Source: Streptomyces sp. P3
Lineage (GTDB): Bacteria > Actinomycetota > Actinomycetes > Streptomycetales > Streptomycetaceae
Assembly: GCF_003032475.1 (NCBI RefSeq)
Contig: NZ_CP028369.1
Location: 5,642,001 to 5,706,000, forward strand
DNA: 64,000 bases
Direction: 5' to 3'
Shown here one piece after another: positions 41,691 to 51,274 of the stretch. How positions within the stretch are numbered: the first letter of the stretch is position 1; every line of letters starts with the position of its first letter. The position numbers and the translations under genes were made by a program. Below the pieces are notes generated by a model, which saw nothing but the letters and a program-made list of their open reading frames with translations, did not search any database and was not told the origin of the DNA.

Positions 41691-42392
41691 TCAGCCGACC
41701 AGGACGACCTCCAGCGTGCGCGGGCCGTGCACCCCCTCCACCCGGTCCAGCTCGATGTCACTGGTCGCCGACGGACCGGAGATCCATGTCAACGGGCGGG
41801 CCGGGTCGAGCCGTTCGAGGGCCTGCGGCACGGAGGACACGACCTGCCCGGCCACCCGGACCACGCACACATGGTGGTCGGGGACCAGGGTGATGCGGCG
41901 TCGGCCCTGATCGGGCCCGCCGTCCAGAACGATCGTCCCGGTCTCCGCGATCGCCACCGCGCACGCTGTGACCACGCTGTCCACGCCGTCCAGTTCGTGC
42001 GCGGTGCTCCCGGCCCGGTCCTCGACCCGCTCGGCGTCCGTGGCGGACAGCCAGGCGGGGTCCAGGCCCGCCGGGGCGAGGACCGACCGCGTCCCGTGGC
42101 CGGCGAGCAACCGGCCGATCAGGGAAGGGAGTTCGTCCTCCGTGCAGCGGTGCACGAGTGCCCGGTAGTCGGCCAGGTTCTCCGCCAGCAGCTCCGCCGT
42201 CTGTGCGGCGCTGCGCTCGCCGTGCTCGCGCAGGTACTCCCGGGCGACGGCCTCCCCGTACCCGGCGACCTGCCCGGGCCCGGAGGACTCCTCCGGCCTC
42301 TTCGATCCATTCGGCCCGTCCGGAGATTCGTCGCGCGGCACGTCGGCCAGCGCGCGCCGGACCCGGCCCAGGATCTGGTCCCTGCTGCTCAC
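41691..42392 (-). CDS. lutC: Lactate utilisation protein LutC
   Basis: A 233-residue member of the LutC/YkgG family, one of three parts of the iron-sulfur L-lactate dehydrogenase complex. It shows VSSRDQILGRVRRALADVP at the start, AIAETGTIVLDGGPDQGRR and LTWISGPSATSDIELDRVEG near the end, the conserved C-terminal block. GTG 42392 overlaps the lutB stop (GTGA). It acts with LutA and LutB to oxidise lactate to pyruvate. Confidence 0.93.
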   Translation of the reverse strand: MSSRDQILGRVRRALADVPRDESPDGPNGSKRPEESSGPGQVAGYGEAVAREYLREHGERSAAQTAELLAENLADYRALVHRCTEDELPSLIGRLLAGHGTRSVLAPAGLDPAWLSATDAERVEDRAGSTAHELDGVDSVVTACAVAIAETGTIVLDGGPDQGRRRITLVPDHHVCVVRVAGQVVSSVPQALERLDPARPLTWISGPSATSDIELDRVEGVHGPRTLEVVLVG

Positions 42393-43876
42393 TTCGCCCT
42401 CCCCTCGCCGGCGTCGCCGCCGTTGGTCCGCTGCCACCAGTCGCGGAACGGTTCCGCGGGCACGGGCGGAAGATCCCGGCTGCCGCTCCACGCCCGGCCC
42501 GGACCGGGGAGGGTGCGCGGGTGCAGCCGACGCGTGCGCGACGCCAGTCGCTGACCGGCACGCAGTGCGCCGGGGCGGGCGAACGCCCAGCGGGCCGCCC
42601 GCATCGCCGCGCGCTCGGCGGCATGGCCCTTGGCCGGCTTGAGCACCGTCCGGTTGCCCTCCAGGGTCACCGGCCCGCCCTGCACGACCCGTTCGCGCAG
42701 GTGCACGAGCACCTCCGGGATGTCGATGGCGACCGGGCAGACCTCGTAGCAGGCCCCGCACAGCGAGGAGGCGTACGGCAGTGAGGCGTCGATCTCGCTG
42801 CCCGTGCCCCGCAGTTGCGGGCTGAGGATCGCGCCGATCGGACCCGGGTAGACCGAGCCGTAGGCGTGGCCGCCGGCCCGCTCGTACACCGGGCACACGT
42901 TCAGACAGGCCGAGCAGCGGATGCAGCGCAGGGCCTGCCGGCCCACCTCGTCGGCGAGGGTGTCGGTGCGGCCGTTGTCCAGCAGCACCAGATGGAAGGT
43001 CCGTGGACCGTCGCCGTCCGTGGTGCCCGTCCACGTCGAGGTGTACGGGTTCATGCGCTCGGCCGTCGAGGAGCGGGGCAGCGTCTGGAGGAAGACCTCC
43101 AGGTCACGCCAGGTCGGCACGATCTTCTCGATGCCGACGACGGAGATCAGCGTCTCGGGGAGGGTGAGGCACATCCGGCCGTTGCCCTCCGACTCCACGA
43201 CCACCAGGGTGCCGGTCTCGGCGACCATGAAGTTCGCGCCGGAGACGCCGACCCGGGCACGCAGGAACTTCTCCCGCAGATGCAGCCGGGCCGCCTCGGC
43301 CAGCTCGGCGGGTGTGTCGGTGAGGCCCTTCGGGGCGGGGCGCCCCCACTCGCTCATCCGGGCGGCGAAGATGTCCCGGATCTCGCCCCGGTTGCGGTGG
43401 ATGGCCGGGACCAGGATGTGCGAGGGGCGGTCGTTGCCCAACTGCACGATCAGTTCGGCCAGATCGGTCTCGTAGGCCCGGATGCCCTCGGCCTCCAGCG
43501 CCTCGTTGAGCCCGATCTCCTGCGTCGCCATGGACTTGACCTTGACGACCTCCGACTCGCCGGTCTCCTTGACCAGCCGGGTGACGATCCGGTTGGCCTC
43601 GTCGGCGTCGGCCGCCCAGTGGACCGTGCCGCCGGCCGCGGTGACCGACTCCTCCAACTGCACCAGATAGCGGTCGAGATGCCGCAGCGTGTGGTCCTTG
43701 ATCTGCTTGCCGGCCTCGCGCAGCGCGGCCCAGTCGGACACCTCGGCGACCGCCGTCGCGCGCTTGGCGCGGATGGTGTGCGTGGCGTGCCGCAGATTGG
43801 CGCGCAGGGTCGTGTCGCCGACCGCCTCCCGGGCGGCCTTCGGAAACGCCGGCATCCCGACGAACGTCCCGCTCAC
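42389..43876 (-). CDS. lutB: Lactate utilisation iron-sulfur protein LutB
   Basis: A 495-residue iron-sulfur protein of the LutABC complex. The C-terminal ferredoxin-like part carries CIRCSACLNVCPVYE and, about 50 residues on, CGACYEVCPVAI, the Cys ligands of two [4Fe-4S] clusters. The N-terminal LUD domain contains VKVKSMATQEIGLNEALE and FMVAETGTLVVVESEGN. GTG 43876 overlaps the lutA stop and adds eight residues before MPAFPKAA; that internal ATG is an alternative start. Confidence 0.94.
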   Translation of the reverse strand: MSGTFVGMPAFPKAAREAVGDTTLRANLRHATHTIRAKRATAVAEVSDWAALREAGKQIKDHTLRHLDRYLVQLEESVTAAGGTVHWAADADEANRIVTRLVKETGESEVVKVKSMATQEIGLNEALEAEGIRAYETDLAELIVQLGNDRPSHILVPAIHRNRGEIRDIFAARMSEWGRPAPKGLTDTPAELAEAARLHLREKFLRARVGVSGANFMVAETGTLVVVESEGNGRMCLTLPETLISVVGIEKIVPTWRDLEVFLQTLPRSSTAERMNPYTSTWTGTTDGDGPRTFHLVLLDNGRTDTLADEVGRQALRCIRCSACLNVCPVYERAGGHAYGSVYPGPIGAILSPQLRGTGSEIDASLPYASSLCGACYEVCPVAIDIPEVLVHLRERVVQGGPVTLEGNRTVLKPAKGHAAERAAMRAARWAFARPGALRAGQRLASRTRRLHPRTLPGPGRAWSGSRDLPPVPAEPFRDWWQRTNGGDAGEGRAK

Positions 43877-44628
43877 AGCGCCGGCTCCGTTTCCGTGCTC
43901 GCCAGGATCTCCGCGATGTGCACCGGTCGCATCCCGGTCCGCAGCCGGGTCATGGTTCCGCCGATGTGCATCAGACAGGAGTTGTCGGCCGCGCACAGCA
44001 CCTCCGCGCCCGTCGACTCGGCGTTGCGCACCTTGTCGGCGCCCATCGCCGCCGAGACGTCGGAGTTCTTCAGCGCGAACGTGCCGCCGAAGCCGCAGCA
44101 CTCGTCGGCGCCCGGCAGTTCCACGAGCTCCAGCCCCTTGACCGCCCGGAGCAGCTGCCGGGGCCGGTCCCCGAGCCCCAGCCCGCGCAAACCATGACAG
44201 GTCGGGTGATAGGTCACCGTGTGCGGGTAGTACGCGCCGACGTCCGTCACACCGAGCGCGTCCACCAGGAACTCGGTGAGCTCGTACGTCTTCGGGACCA
44301 CCGGGGCGAGGGTCGCGGCGAGCGTGTCCCCGCGCCCCTCCGCCCGGGCCCGCTCGCCCATCCGCGGATACAGCTCCCGCACCATCGCCCCGCACGATCC
44401 CGACGGCGTCACGATCGCCTCGTACTCGCCGAAGACATCGGAGAAATGCCGGGCGAGCGGCTCGGCCTCATGGCGGTAGCCGGTGTTGTAGTGGGCCTGG
44501 CCGCAGCAGGTCTGAGTCATCGGGAAATCGACCTCGACGCCCAACCTGGTCAGCAGTTTCACCACGGCGCGGCCGGTGTCCGGATAGAGCGTGTCGTTGA
44601 CACAGGTCAGGAACAGGGCGACGCGCAT
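43873..44628 (-). CDS. lutA: Lactate utilisation protein LutA
   Basis: A 251-residue (Fe-S)-cluster-binding subunit with two CCG-type domains: TQTCCGQAHYNTGY and ECCGFGGTFALKN, preceded by PSGSCGAMV and YHPTCHG. GAGGAG lies before ATG 44628. It follows rhaB by 74 bp on the same strand. Placement after the rhamnose genes suggests it oxidises the L-lactate made from lactaldehyde during rhamnose breakdown. Confidence 0.94.
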   Translation of the reverse strand: MRVALFLTCVNDTLYPDTGRAVVKLLTRLGVEVDFPMTQTCCGQAHYNTGYRHEAEPLARHFSDVFGEYEAIVTPSGSCGAMVRELYPRMGERARAEGRGDTLAATLAPVVPKTYELTEFLVDALGVTDVGAYYPHTVTYHPTCHGLRGLGLGDRPRQLLRAVKGLELVELPGADECCGFGGTFALKNSDVSAAMGADKVRNAESTGAEVLCAADNSCLMHIGGTMTRLRTGMRPVHIAEILASTETEPAL

Positions 44629-44702
44629 CGCGGCTCCTCGGGGATCGGTCATCGGATGAATGAAGAGTAGCCCGCCACGGAGCTCCGAGGGGAGACCCCG
44701 TC

Positions 44703-46148
44703 TCACCGTGTGGTGAGACGGGCCTGCGCCTCCCGCCACGAACCGGTGTCGCCGCGCGGCTCGTAGCGCGTCAGCGGCTGGGTCCGGGCGAGCAGCCGGC
44801 GCATCTCGGCGCGGTCGCCGACCAGCCCGTGCGCCCGGGCCTGGACGAGCACGTTGCCGAGCGCGGCAGCCTCCGTCGGGCCGACCACCACGGGCAGTCC
44901 GCAGGCGTCGGCGGTGAGCTGGCACAGCAGCGTGTTGCGGGTGCCGCCGCCGACGATGTGGACGACGTCGACGGCATGGCCGGCCAGCCGCTGGGCGTCC
45001 TCCACCGCCCTTCGGTGCGCCAGCGCCAGGGAGTCGAGGATGCAGCGGGTGATCTCGCCGGGCGTTCCAGGGACCGGCTGTCCGGAGGCGCGGCAGGCCT
45101 CGGCGATCCGCTCGGGCATCTGCCCGGGCGCCAGGAAGACGGCGTCCCCCGCGTCCACGACCGAGCGCAGCGCGGGCGCGGCCGCCGCGTCCCGCAGCAG
45201 GTCCGCCAGGTCGGGCTGGTCCCAGGCGCGCATGCACTCCTGGAGCAGCCACAGTCCCATGATGTTGCGGAGATAGCGGACCGTGCCGTCCAGCCCCAGC
45301 TCGTTGGTGAAGTTGGCGGCGCGGCTCTCCTCGGTGAGTACGGGCGCCGTCAGCTCCAGGCCGGCCAGCGACCAGGTGCCGGTGCAGATGTAGGCGAACC
45401 GCTCGCCCGTCGCGGGGACGGCCGCCACGGCGGAGGCGGTGTCGTGCGAGCCGACGGTGGTCACCGGGACCGGGCCGGTCAGGCCCGTCTCCTGCAGCAC
45501 CTGCGGCCGCAGCAGCCCGGCCGGGTCGCCGGGCCGCCGCAGTGGCGGGAAAAGCTCCAGGTCGATGCCCAGGCGTGCGGCGACTTCGTACGACCAGTCA
45601 CCGGTGCGGGGGTCGATCAGCTGCGTCGTCGAGGCGTTCGTCAGCTCCGTGCCCTGCTCGCCTGTCAGCCAGTACGTCAGCAGGTCGGGGATGAGCAGCA
45701 GCCGCCGCGCCTGCGCCAGCTGGGCCGTGGAGGCGGCGGCCGTCAGTTGGTAGAGGGTGTTGAACGGCGCGTACTGCAGACCGGTCGCCGCGTACAGCTC
45801 GGCCGCCGGCACGCTCGCCCACACCTTCTCGGCGACGCCCTCGGTGCGTGCGTCCCGATAGTGCACCGGGTTGCCGAGCAGGGTTCCGTCGGCGTCCAGC
45901 AGGCCGTAGTCCACGGCCCAGCTGTCGATGCCGACGGAGTCGACCCCGCCCGCCGCGCGGAGCCCGTCCAGTACTCCCGCGTACAGGGACAGCACGTCCC
46001 AGCGCAGCCCCTCGGGGAGGCGGACCGGGCGGTTGGCGAAGCGGTGCGCCTCGGTCAGCTCCAGCGTGTCGGGGCCGACGCGGCCGACCATGACGCGCCC
46101 GCTGGACGCGCCGAGGTCGACGGCGGCGTACGACTTCACGGCCGTCAC
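44703..46148 (-). CDS. rhaB: Rhamnulokinase RhaB
   Basis: A 481-residue FGGY-family kinase that phosphorylates L-rhamnulose. It begins YAAVDLGASSGRVMVGR (phosphate-binding 1), has DSWAVDYGLLDADG with the catalytic-type Asp, TVGSHDTASAVAAVP, and VVHIVGGGTRNTLLCQ near the end. GTG 46148 overlaps the stop of the aldolase/dehydrogenase gene. Cytoplasmic, third step of rhamnose catabolism in this operon. Confidence 0.95.
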   Translation of the reverse strand: MTAVKSYAAVDLGASSGRVMVGRVGPDTLELTEAHRFANRPVRLPEGLRWDVLSLYAGVLDGLRAAGGVDSVGIDSWAVDYGLLDADGTLLGNPVHYRDARTEGVAEKVWASVPAAELYAATGLQYAPFNTLYQLTAAASTAQLAQARRLLLIPDLLTYWLTGEQGTELTNASTTQLIDPRTGDWSYEVAARLGIDLELFPPLRRPGDPAGLLRPQVLQETGLTGPVPVTTVGSHDTASAVAAVPATGERFAYICTGTWSLAGLELTAPVLTEESRAANFTNELGLDGTVRYLRNIMGLWLLQECMRAWDQPDLADLLRDAAAAPALRSVVDAGDAVFLAPGQMPERIAEACRASGQPVPGTPGEITRCILDSLALAHRRAVEDAQRLAGHAVDVVHIVGGGTRNTLLCQLTADACGLPVVVGPTEAAALGNVLVQARAHGLVGDRAEMRRLLARTQPLTRYEPRGDTGSWREAQARLTTR

Positions 46149-48184
46149 CGGAGGAACGCGGCCGCCACACCCGCGTCGACGGGGACGTGGAGTCCGGTGG
46201 TGTGGGTGAGCTCGCCGCCGGTCAGCGCGAACACGGCGTTCGCCACGTGCTCGGGCAGCACCTCGCGCTTGAGGATGGTCCGCTGCGCGTAGAACTCGCC
46301 CAGCTTCTCCTCCTCGATGCCGTAGGTGGCGGCCCGCTGGGCGCCCCAGCCGCCGGCGAAGATGCCCGAGCCGCGCACCACGCCGTCGGGGTTGACCCCG
46401 TTGACGCGGATGCCGTGCTCACCCAGTTCGGCCGCGAGCAGCCGCACCTGGTGGGCCTGGTCGGCCTTGGTGGCGGAGTAGGCGATGTTGTTGGGCCCGG
46501 CGAAGACGGCGTTCTTCGAGGCGATGTAGACGATGTCGCCGCCGAGGCGCTGCGCGATCATCACCCGGGCCGCCTCGCGAGAGACGAGGAAGGACCCGCG
46601 GGCCATGATGTCGTGCTGGAGGTCCCAGTCCTTCGCCGATGTCTCCAGCAGCGGCTTGGAGATCGAGATGCCGGCGTTGTTGACGACCAGATCGACCCCG
46701 CCGAAGGCGAGCGCGGCCGCCTCGAAGGCGGCGGCGATCTGCTCCTCGGACGTCACGTCGACGGTGACCGCGACGGCCCTGTCGGGACCGCCGAGCTCCT
46801 CGGCCACGGCGGCGGCGTTCTCGCCGTTCAGGTCGGCCACGACCACGCAGGCGCCCTCGCCGGCCAGCCGGTGCGCGATCGCCTTGCCGATCCCGCTGCC
46901 GCCCCCCGTCACCAGGGCGACCCGGGTGGCGAGCGGCTTGGGCTCAGGCATCCGCTGGAGCTTGGCCTCCTCGAGCGCCCAGTACTCGATGCGGAACTTC
47001 TCCGACTCCTCGATCGGCGCGTACGAGGACACCGCCTCGGCGCCCCGCATCACGTTGATCGCGTTGACGTAGAACTCGCCGGCCACCCGGGCGGTCTGCT
47101 TGTCCTTGCCGAAGGAGAACATGCCCACGCCCGGCACCAGCACGATCGCCGGGTCGGCGCCGCGCATCGCGGGGGAGCCGGGCTCGGCGTGCCGCTCGTA
47201 GTAGGCGGCGTACTCCTCGCGGTAGGCGGTGTGCAGTTCCCCGAGCCGGGCCACGGCCTCCTCCAGGGGAGCGCCGGGCGGCAGGTCCAGGACCAGCGGC
47301 CGCACCTTGGTGCGCAGGAAGTGGTCGGGGCAGGAGGTGCCGAGCGCGGCGAGCCGCGGGTGCTCGGCCCGCGCGGCGAAGTCGAGGACGACGTCCGAGT
47401 CGTCGAAGTGCCCGACCTGCGGCCGGTCCTGGGAGGCGATCGCCCGCACGTACGGGGCGAGCGCGGCCGCCCGCCCGCGGCGCTCGTCCTCGGGCAGCGG
47501 GCCGTAGCCCTCGAGGACGGGACCGAAGGGCTCGGCCTTCCCCCTGTCCGCGAGGAAAGCCTCGGCGGTGCGGATGATGTGCAGCGAGTTGCGCTCGCAC
47601 TCCTCGGCGCTGTCGCCCCAGGCGGTGATGCCGTGACCGCCGAGGATCACGCCGATCGCCTGCGGGTTGGCCGCCTTGATCGCGGCGATGTCCAGGCCGA
47701 GCTGGAACCCGGGCCGCCGCCACGGCACCCAGGCGACCGCGTCGCCGAAGCACTCGGCGGTCAGCTTCTCCCCGTCGGCGGCGCAGGCGAGCGCGATGCC
47801 GGAGTCCGGGTGCAGGTGATCGACGTGCGGGGCGTCGACGAGCCCGTGCATCGCGGTGTCGATGGACGGAGCCGCCCCACCCTTGCCGTGCAGGCAGTAG
47901 TCGAACGCCGCGACCATCTCGTCCTCGCGCTCGACCCCCGGATAGACGTCCCGCAGCGCCCGCAGCCGGTCCAGCCGCAGCACGGCCAGTCCGGCCCCGG
48001 TGAGCGTGCCGAGGTCGCCGCCCGACCCCTTCACCCACATCAGCTCGACGTCCCCGCCGGTGACGGGGTCGGTGTCGGAGCCCTTGGCCGACGTGTTGCC
48101 GCCGGCGTAGTTGGTGTTGCGGGGATCGGCGCCGAGCCGGTTCGACCGGGCGAGGAGAGCGGCGGCTTCGGGGTGGGTGGTCAT
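46145..48184 (-). CDS. Bifunctional rhamnulose-1-P aldolase / lactaldehyde dehydrogenase
   Basis: A 679-residue fusion. The N-terminal class II aldolase part (about 1-400) has the metal-binding region around APHVDHLHPDSGIALA and GVILGGHGITAWG. The C-terminal SDR part has VALVTGGGSGIGKAIAHRL and the YSATK catalytic motif. It would cleave rhamnulose-1-phosphate to DHAP and L-lactaldehyde, then oxidise the aldehyde to L-lactate. ATG 48184 begins the conserved aldolase N-terminus. The 137-bp gap to rhaI holds no gene. Confidence 0.94.
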   Translation of the reverse strand: MTTHPEAAALLARSNRLGADPRNTNYAGGNTSAKGSDTDPVTGGDVELMWVKGSGGDLGTLTGAGLAVLRLDRLRALRDVYPGVEREDEMVAAFDYCLHGKGGAAPSIDTAMHGLVDAPHVDHLHPDSGIALACAADGEKLTAECFGDAVAWVPWRRPGFQLGLDIAAIKAANPQAIGVILGGHGITAWGDSAEECERNSLHIIRTAEAFLADRGKAEPFGPVLEGYGPLPEDERRGRAAALAPYVRAIASQDRPQVGHFDDSDVVLDFAARAEHPRLAALGTSCPDHFLRTKVRPLVLDLPPGAPLEEAVARLGELHTAYREEYAAYYERHAEPGSPAMRGADPAIVLVPGVGMFSFGKDKQTARVAGEFYVNAINVMRGAEAVSSYAPIEESEKFRIEYWALEEAKLQRMPEPKPLATRVALVTGGGSGIGKAIAHRLAGEGACVVVADLNGENAAAVAEELGGPDRAVAVTVDVTSEEQIAAAFEAAALAFGGVDLVVNNAGISISKPLLETSAKDWDLQHDIMARGSFLVSREAARVMIAQRLGGDIVYIASKNAVFAGPNNIAYSATKADQAHQVRLLAAELGEHGIRVNGVNPDGVVRGSGIFAGGWGAQRAATYGIEEEKLGEFYAQRTILKREVLPEHVANAVFALTGGELTHTTGLHVPVDAGVAAAFLR

Positions 48185-48321
48185 GCGGATTCCTTACTTC
48201 TCGAACGCGGGTGACGAAGTGCCCCGAGGGGCGCGGGGTGGTATCGGCGTGCGGCTCCGCCGCGCGGACGCGACCGGCCACGAGGGCCCGCGGTCCGCGG
48301 TGAACAGGTGACGGCGCAGGC

Positions 48322-49500
48322 TCACGCGCCCCAACCGGCCTGCTCGCCTCCGACCCGCTCTGCGACGATCTTCTGCGCCCACCCGGACGCCCGGTAGGCG
48401 GCGACGGGGTCCGGGTTCAGCCCCATCTCCTCGCGCACCTCGGCCAGCAGCGGTCGCACGTCCGTGTTGTACGCGTCCATCAGCACCGCGTTGGCCTCCA
48501 GCACGTCGCCGCAGGCCTGGGCGGCGGCCAGGGCCGAGGCGTCGACGAGCAGCGCCTTGGCCGTCGCCTCCTGGACGTTCATCACGGAGCGGATGATCGC
48601 CGGGATCTTCGCCTCGATGTTGTGGCACTGGTCGAGCATGAACGCCACGTCGGAGGTGAACCCGCCCCCGCGCACCACCTCGTACATGATCCGGAACAGC
48701 TGGAAGGGGTCAGCCGCGCCCACCATCAGGTCGTCGTCGGCGTAGAAGCGGGAGTTGAAGTCGAACCCGCCGAGCTTCCCCTCGCGCAGCAGTGTGGCGA
48801 CGATGAACTCGATGTTGGTGCCGGGCGCGTGGTGCCCGGTGTCGACCACGACCTGCGCCCTGGGGCCGAGCTTCAGGCAGTGCGCGTACGCCGTGCCCCA
48901 GTCCGGGACGTCCGTCGCGTAGAACGCCGGCTCGAAGAACTTGTACTCCAGCAGCATCCGCTGCCCCTCGCCCAGCCGCTCGTACACCTCGGCGAGGCCC
49001 TCCGCGAGCCGGTCCTGGCGCGCGCGGAGGTCGTCCTGGCCGGGATAGTTCGTCCCGTCCGCGAACCAGAGCTTCAGATCGGTGGAGCCCGTCGCGTCCA
49101 TGATGTCGACGCACTCGAGCAGGTGGTCGACCGCCTTGCGGCGCACCGCCGCCTCCGGGTGGCAGATGCTGCCGAGCTTGTAGGCGTCGTCCTGGAAGGT
49201 GTTGGAGTTGATCGCCCCCAGCCGCACGCCCCGGTCCTCGGCGTGCTTGGCGAGCGCGGAGTAGTCCTCCACCTTGTCCCACGGGATGTGCAGCGCCACG
49301 GTCGGGGCCGCCCCGGTGACCGCGTGCACCTGTGCCGCGTCGTCCAGCTTCTCCTGCGGGGTGCGCGGAACCCCCTGCTGGGCGAACACCTTGAAACGGG
49401 TCCCCGAGTTCCCGTACGCCCATGACGGCGTCTCGACGGCCTGGGTCTTCAGCGCGGCCTTCACGGCGACGAGGTCGGTCACTTCGGGCTCCTGTGACAT
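48322..49500 (-). CDS. rhaI: L-rhamnose isomerase
   Basis: A 392-residue TIM-barrel isomerase of the RhaI type found in Gram-positives and pseudomonads, turning L-rhamnose into L-rhamnulose. Landmarks: [18 protein letters not shown] at the N-terminus, [29 protein letters not shown] (metal Glu), [15 protein letters not shown] and [12 protein letters not shown] (metal Asp). It is the first gene of the leftward operon; LacI-type palindromes begin 23 bp upstream. Confidence 0.95.
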   Translation of the reverse strand: MSQEPEVTDLVAVKAALKTQAVETPSWAYGNSGTRFKVFAQQGVPRTPQEKLDDAAQVHAVTGAAPTVALHIPWDKVEDYSALAKHAEDRGVRLGAINSNTFQDDAYKLGSICHPEAAVRRKAVDHLLECVDIMDATGSTDLKLWFADGTNYPGQDDLRARQDRLAEGLAEVYERLGEGQRMLLEYKFFEPAFYATDVPDWGTAYAHCLKLGPRAQVVVDTGHHAPGTNIEFIVATLLREGKLGGFDFNSRFYADDDLMVGAADPFQLFRIMYEVVRGGGFTSDVAFMLDQCHNIEAKIPAIIRSVMNVQEATAKALLVDASALAAAQACGDVLEANAVLMDAYNTDVRPLLAEVREEMGLNPDPVAAYRASGWAQKIVAERVGGEQAGWGA

Positions 49501-49522
49501 CAGTCCGAGATCGACTCTCGGA

Positions 49523-49534
49523 TGAAACGATTCA
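49523..49534. promoter_or_regulatory. LacI-type operator near rhaI
   Basis: TGAAACGATTCA, a near-perfect dyad (TGAA...TTCA with a CG step in the centre) 23 bases upstream of the rhaI start. It matches the site at 49689 on the other side of the divergent region. The local LacI regulator is the likely binder. Confidence 0.65.
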
Positions 49535-49619
49535 GTACGGGAAGCTATGAGCCCGCCGAACGGGTGTCAACCCCCCGGGCCTGGCGTGTTCACCGTGACC
49601 CATGCGTGACCTTCGTGTA

Positions 49620-49634
49620 TCGAAAACTTTTCGA
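49620..49634. promoter_or_regulatory. Perfect palindrome in the rha divergent region
   Basis: TCGAAAACTTTTCGA: perfect 7-bp arms around a single C, midway between the rhaI and transporter promoters. It may be a further LacI-family site or a site for another regulator such as a global carbon control protein. Confidence 0.6.
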
Positions 49635-49688
49635 CACGTACCCATTGACGTGACATGCCCGGGATGCCTAACGTCCCGGCCATCCAGT

Positions 49689-49700
49689 TGAAACCTTTCA
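49689..49700. promoter_or_regulatory. LacI-type operator near transporter genes
   Basis: TGAAACCTTTCA, 5-bp arms around CC, 57 bases upstream of the ABC transporter ATPase start. It is similar to the box at 49523-49534. Confidence 0.65.
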
Positions 49701-49756
49701 CGACGCCGTGGCGGCCCCCAGTGGCCCGGCCCGCGGCCGTCGTCGAGGAGCCACCC

Positions 49757-51274
49757 ATGACCCACCCGTCCGACACGGGACCGCCCCCGGTACTGGCACT
49801 GAGGGACGTCACCAAGTCCTTCGGCGCCGTACGCGCCCTGCGGGGCGTCTCCCTGGAGCTGTTCCCCGGCGAGGTACACGCCCTCGCCGGCGAGAACGGC
49901 GCGGGCAAGTCGACCTTGATCAAGACCCTTGCGGGGGTGCACCGACCGGACGCCGGTCGGGTGCTGCTCGACGGCGAGTCCGTCGTCTTCCACGGTCCCG
50001 GCGACGCCCGCGACGCCGGAATCGCGGTGATCTACCAGGAGCCCACGCTCTTCCCCGACCTGTCGATCGCCGAGAACATCTTCATGGGCCGCCAGCCCCG
50101 GCGGGCCCTCGGCCGCATCGACCACAAGGCCACCCATGCCGCCACCGCCGCCCTGATGCAGCGCCTCGGCGTCGACCTCGACCCCGAGCGCCCGGCGCGC
50201 GGACTGTCCATCGCCGACCAGCAGATCGTCGAGATCGCCAAGGCGCTCTCCTTCGACGCCCGCGTCCTGATCATGGACGAGCCCACCGCCGCCCTCACCG
50301 GCAGCGAGGTCGCCCGTCTCTTCGGCGTGGTGCGCACCCTGCGCGAACAGGGCGCCGCCGTGCTGTTCATCTCGCACCGGCTCGAGGAGATCTTCGAGAT
50401 CTGCCAGCGGGTGACCACCCTGCGCGACGGGGCGTGGGTCGCCAGCGAGCCGATCGAGGGCATGGCCGAGGACGACCTGGTCCGCCGGATGGTCGGCCGC
50501 GATCTCGCCGAGCTCTACCCCAAGCAGGACGTCACACCGGGCGAGGTCGCTCTCAGCGTCCGCCGGCTGACCCGCGAGGGCGTCTTCACCGACGTGTCCT
50601 TCGAGGTCCGCCGCGGCGAGATCGTCGGCCTCGCCGGACTGGTCGGGGCCGGCCGCACCGAGGTCGCCCGAGCCGTCTTCGGCATCGACCGATGGGACGC
50701 CGGCGAGGTCTCGGTGGACGGTCGCCCCCTCACCAACGGAGCCCCCTCCACCGCGATGTCCGCGGGCCTCGCCCTGGTCCCCGAGGACCGGCGCGCCCAA
50801 GGCCTGGTGATGGACATGTCCATCGAGCGCAACATCGGTCTCACCGGGCTGCGCGCCACCGTGAAGGCCGGACTGATGGACCGCGGCGCCGAACGCAGCC
50901 GCTCCCTCGACTGGGCGGTCAAGCTCCAGGTGAAGTACGCCCGGATCGCCGACAGCGTCAACACCCTCTCCGGCGGCAACCAGCAGAAGGTCGTGCTCGC
51001 CAAGTGGCTGGCCACCGGCCCCAAGGTGCTGATCGTCGACGAGCCGACGCGTGGCATCGACGTCGGCACCAAGGCCGAGGTCCACCGGCTGCTGAGCGAG
51101 CTGGCCGCCGACGGGGTCGCCGTTCTGATGATCTCCTCCGACCTGCCCGAGATCCTCGGCATGGCCGACCGCGTGCTGGTGATGCACGAGGGCCGGCTCA
51201 CCGCCGAGATCGCCCGCACCGACGCCACCGAGGAAACCGTGATGGCCGCAGCCACCGGGAGGGCCGCCGCATGA
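49757..51274 (+). CDS. Rhamnose ABC importer ATPase
   Basis: A 505-residue tandem ATPase of the RbsA/RhaT sugar type. The first half has Walker [10 protein letters not shown], the ABC signature [15 protein letters not shown] (diverged) and Walker [12 protein letters not shown]. The second half has the usual degenerate Walker A (GLVGAGRTE), [15 protein letters not shown] and [17 protein letters not shown] 49757 has GAGGAG in front; an upstream ATG at 49655 lies in the operator region. It powers uptake with the two permeases and binding protein that follow. Confidence 0.92.
   Translation: MTHPSDTGPPPVLALRDVTKSFGAVRALRGVSLELFPGEVHALAGENGAGKSTLIKTLAGVHRPDAGRVLLDGESVVFHGPGDARDAGIAVIYQEPTLFPDLSIAENIFMGRQPRRALGRIDHKATHAATAALMQRLGVDLDPERPARGLSIADQQIVEIAKALSFDARVLIMDEPTAALTGSEVARLFGVVRTLREQGAAVLFISHRLEEIFEICQRVTTLRDGAWVASEPIEGMAEDDLVRRMVGRDLAELYPKQDVTPGEVALSVRRLTREGVFTDVSFEVRRGEIVGLAGLVGAGRTEVARAVFGIDRWDAGEVSVDGRPLTNGAPSTAMSAGLALVPEDRRAQGLVMDMSIERNIGLTGLRATVKAGLMDRGAERSRSLDWAVKLQVKYARIADSVNTLSGGNQQKVVLAKWLATGPKVLIVDEPTRGIDVGTKAEVHRLLSELAADGVAVLMISSDLPEILGMADRVLVMHEGRLTAEIARTDATEETVMAAATGRAAA

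Noticed and set aside
48185-48321. Functional element between the aldolase and rhaI genes
   Set aside because: GC-rich with small chance dyads; no good operator, promoter or ORF could be singled out.
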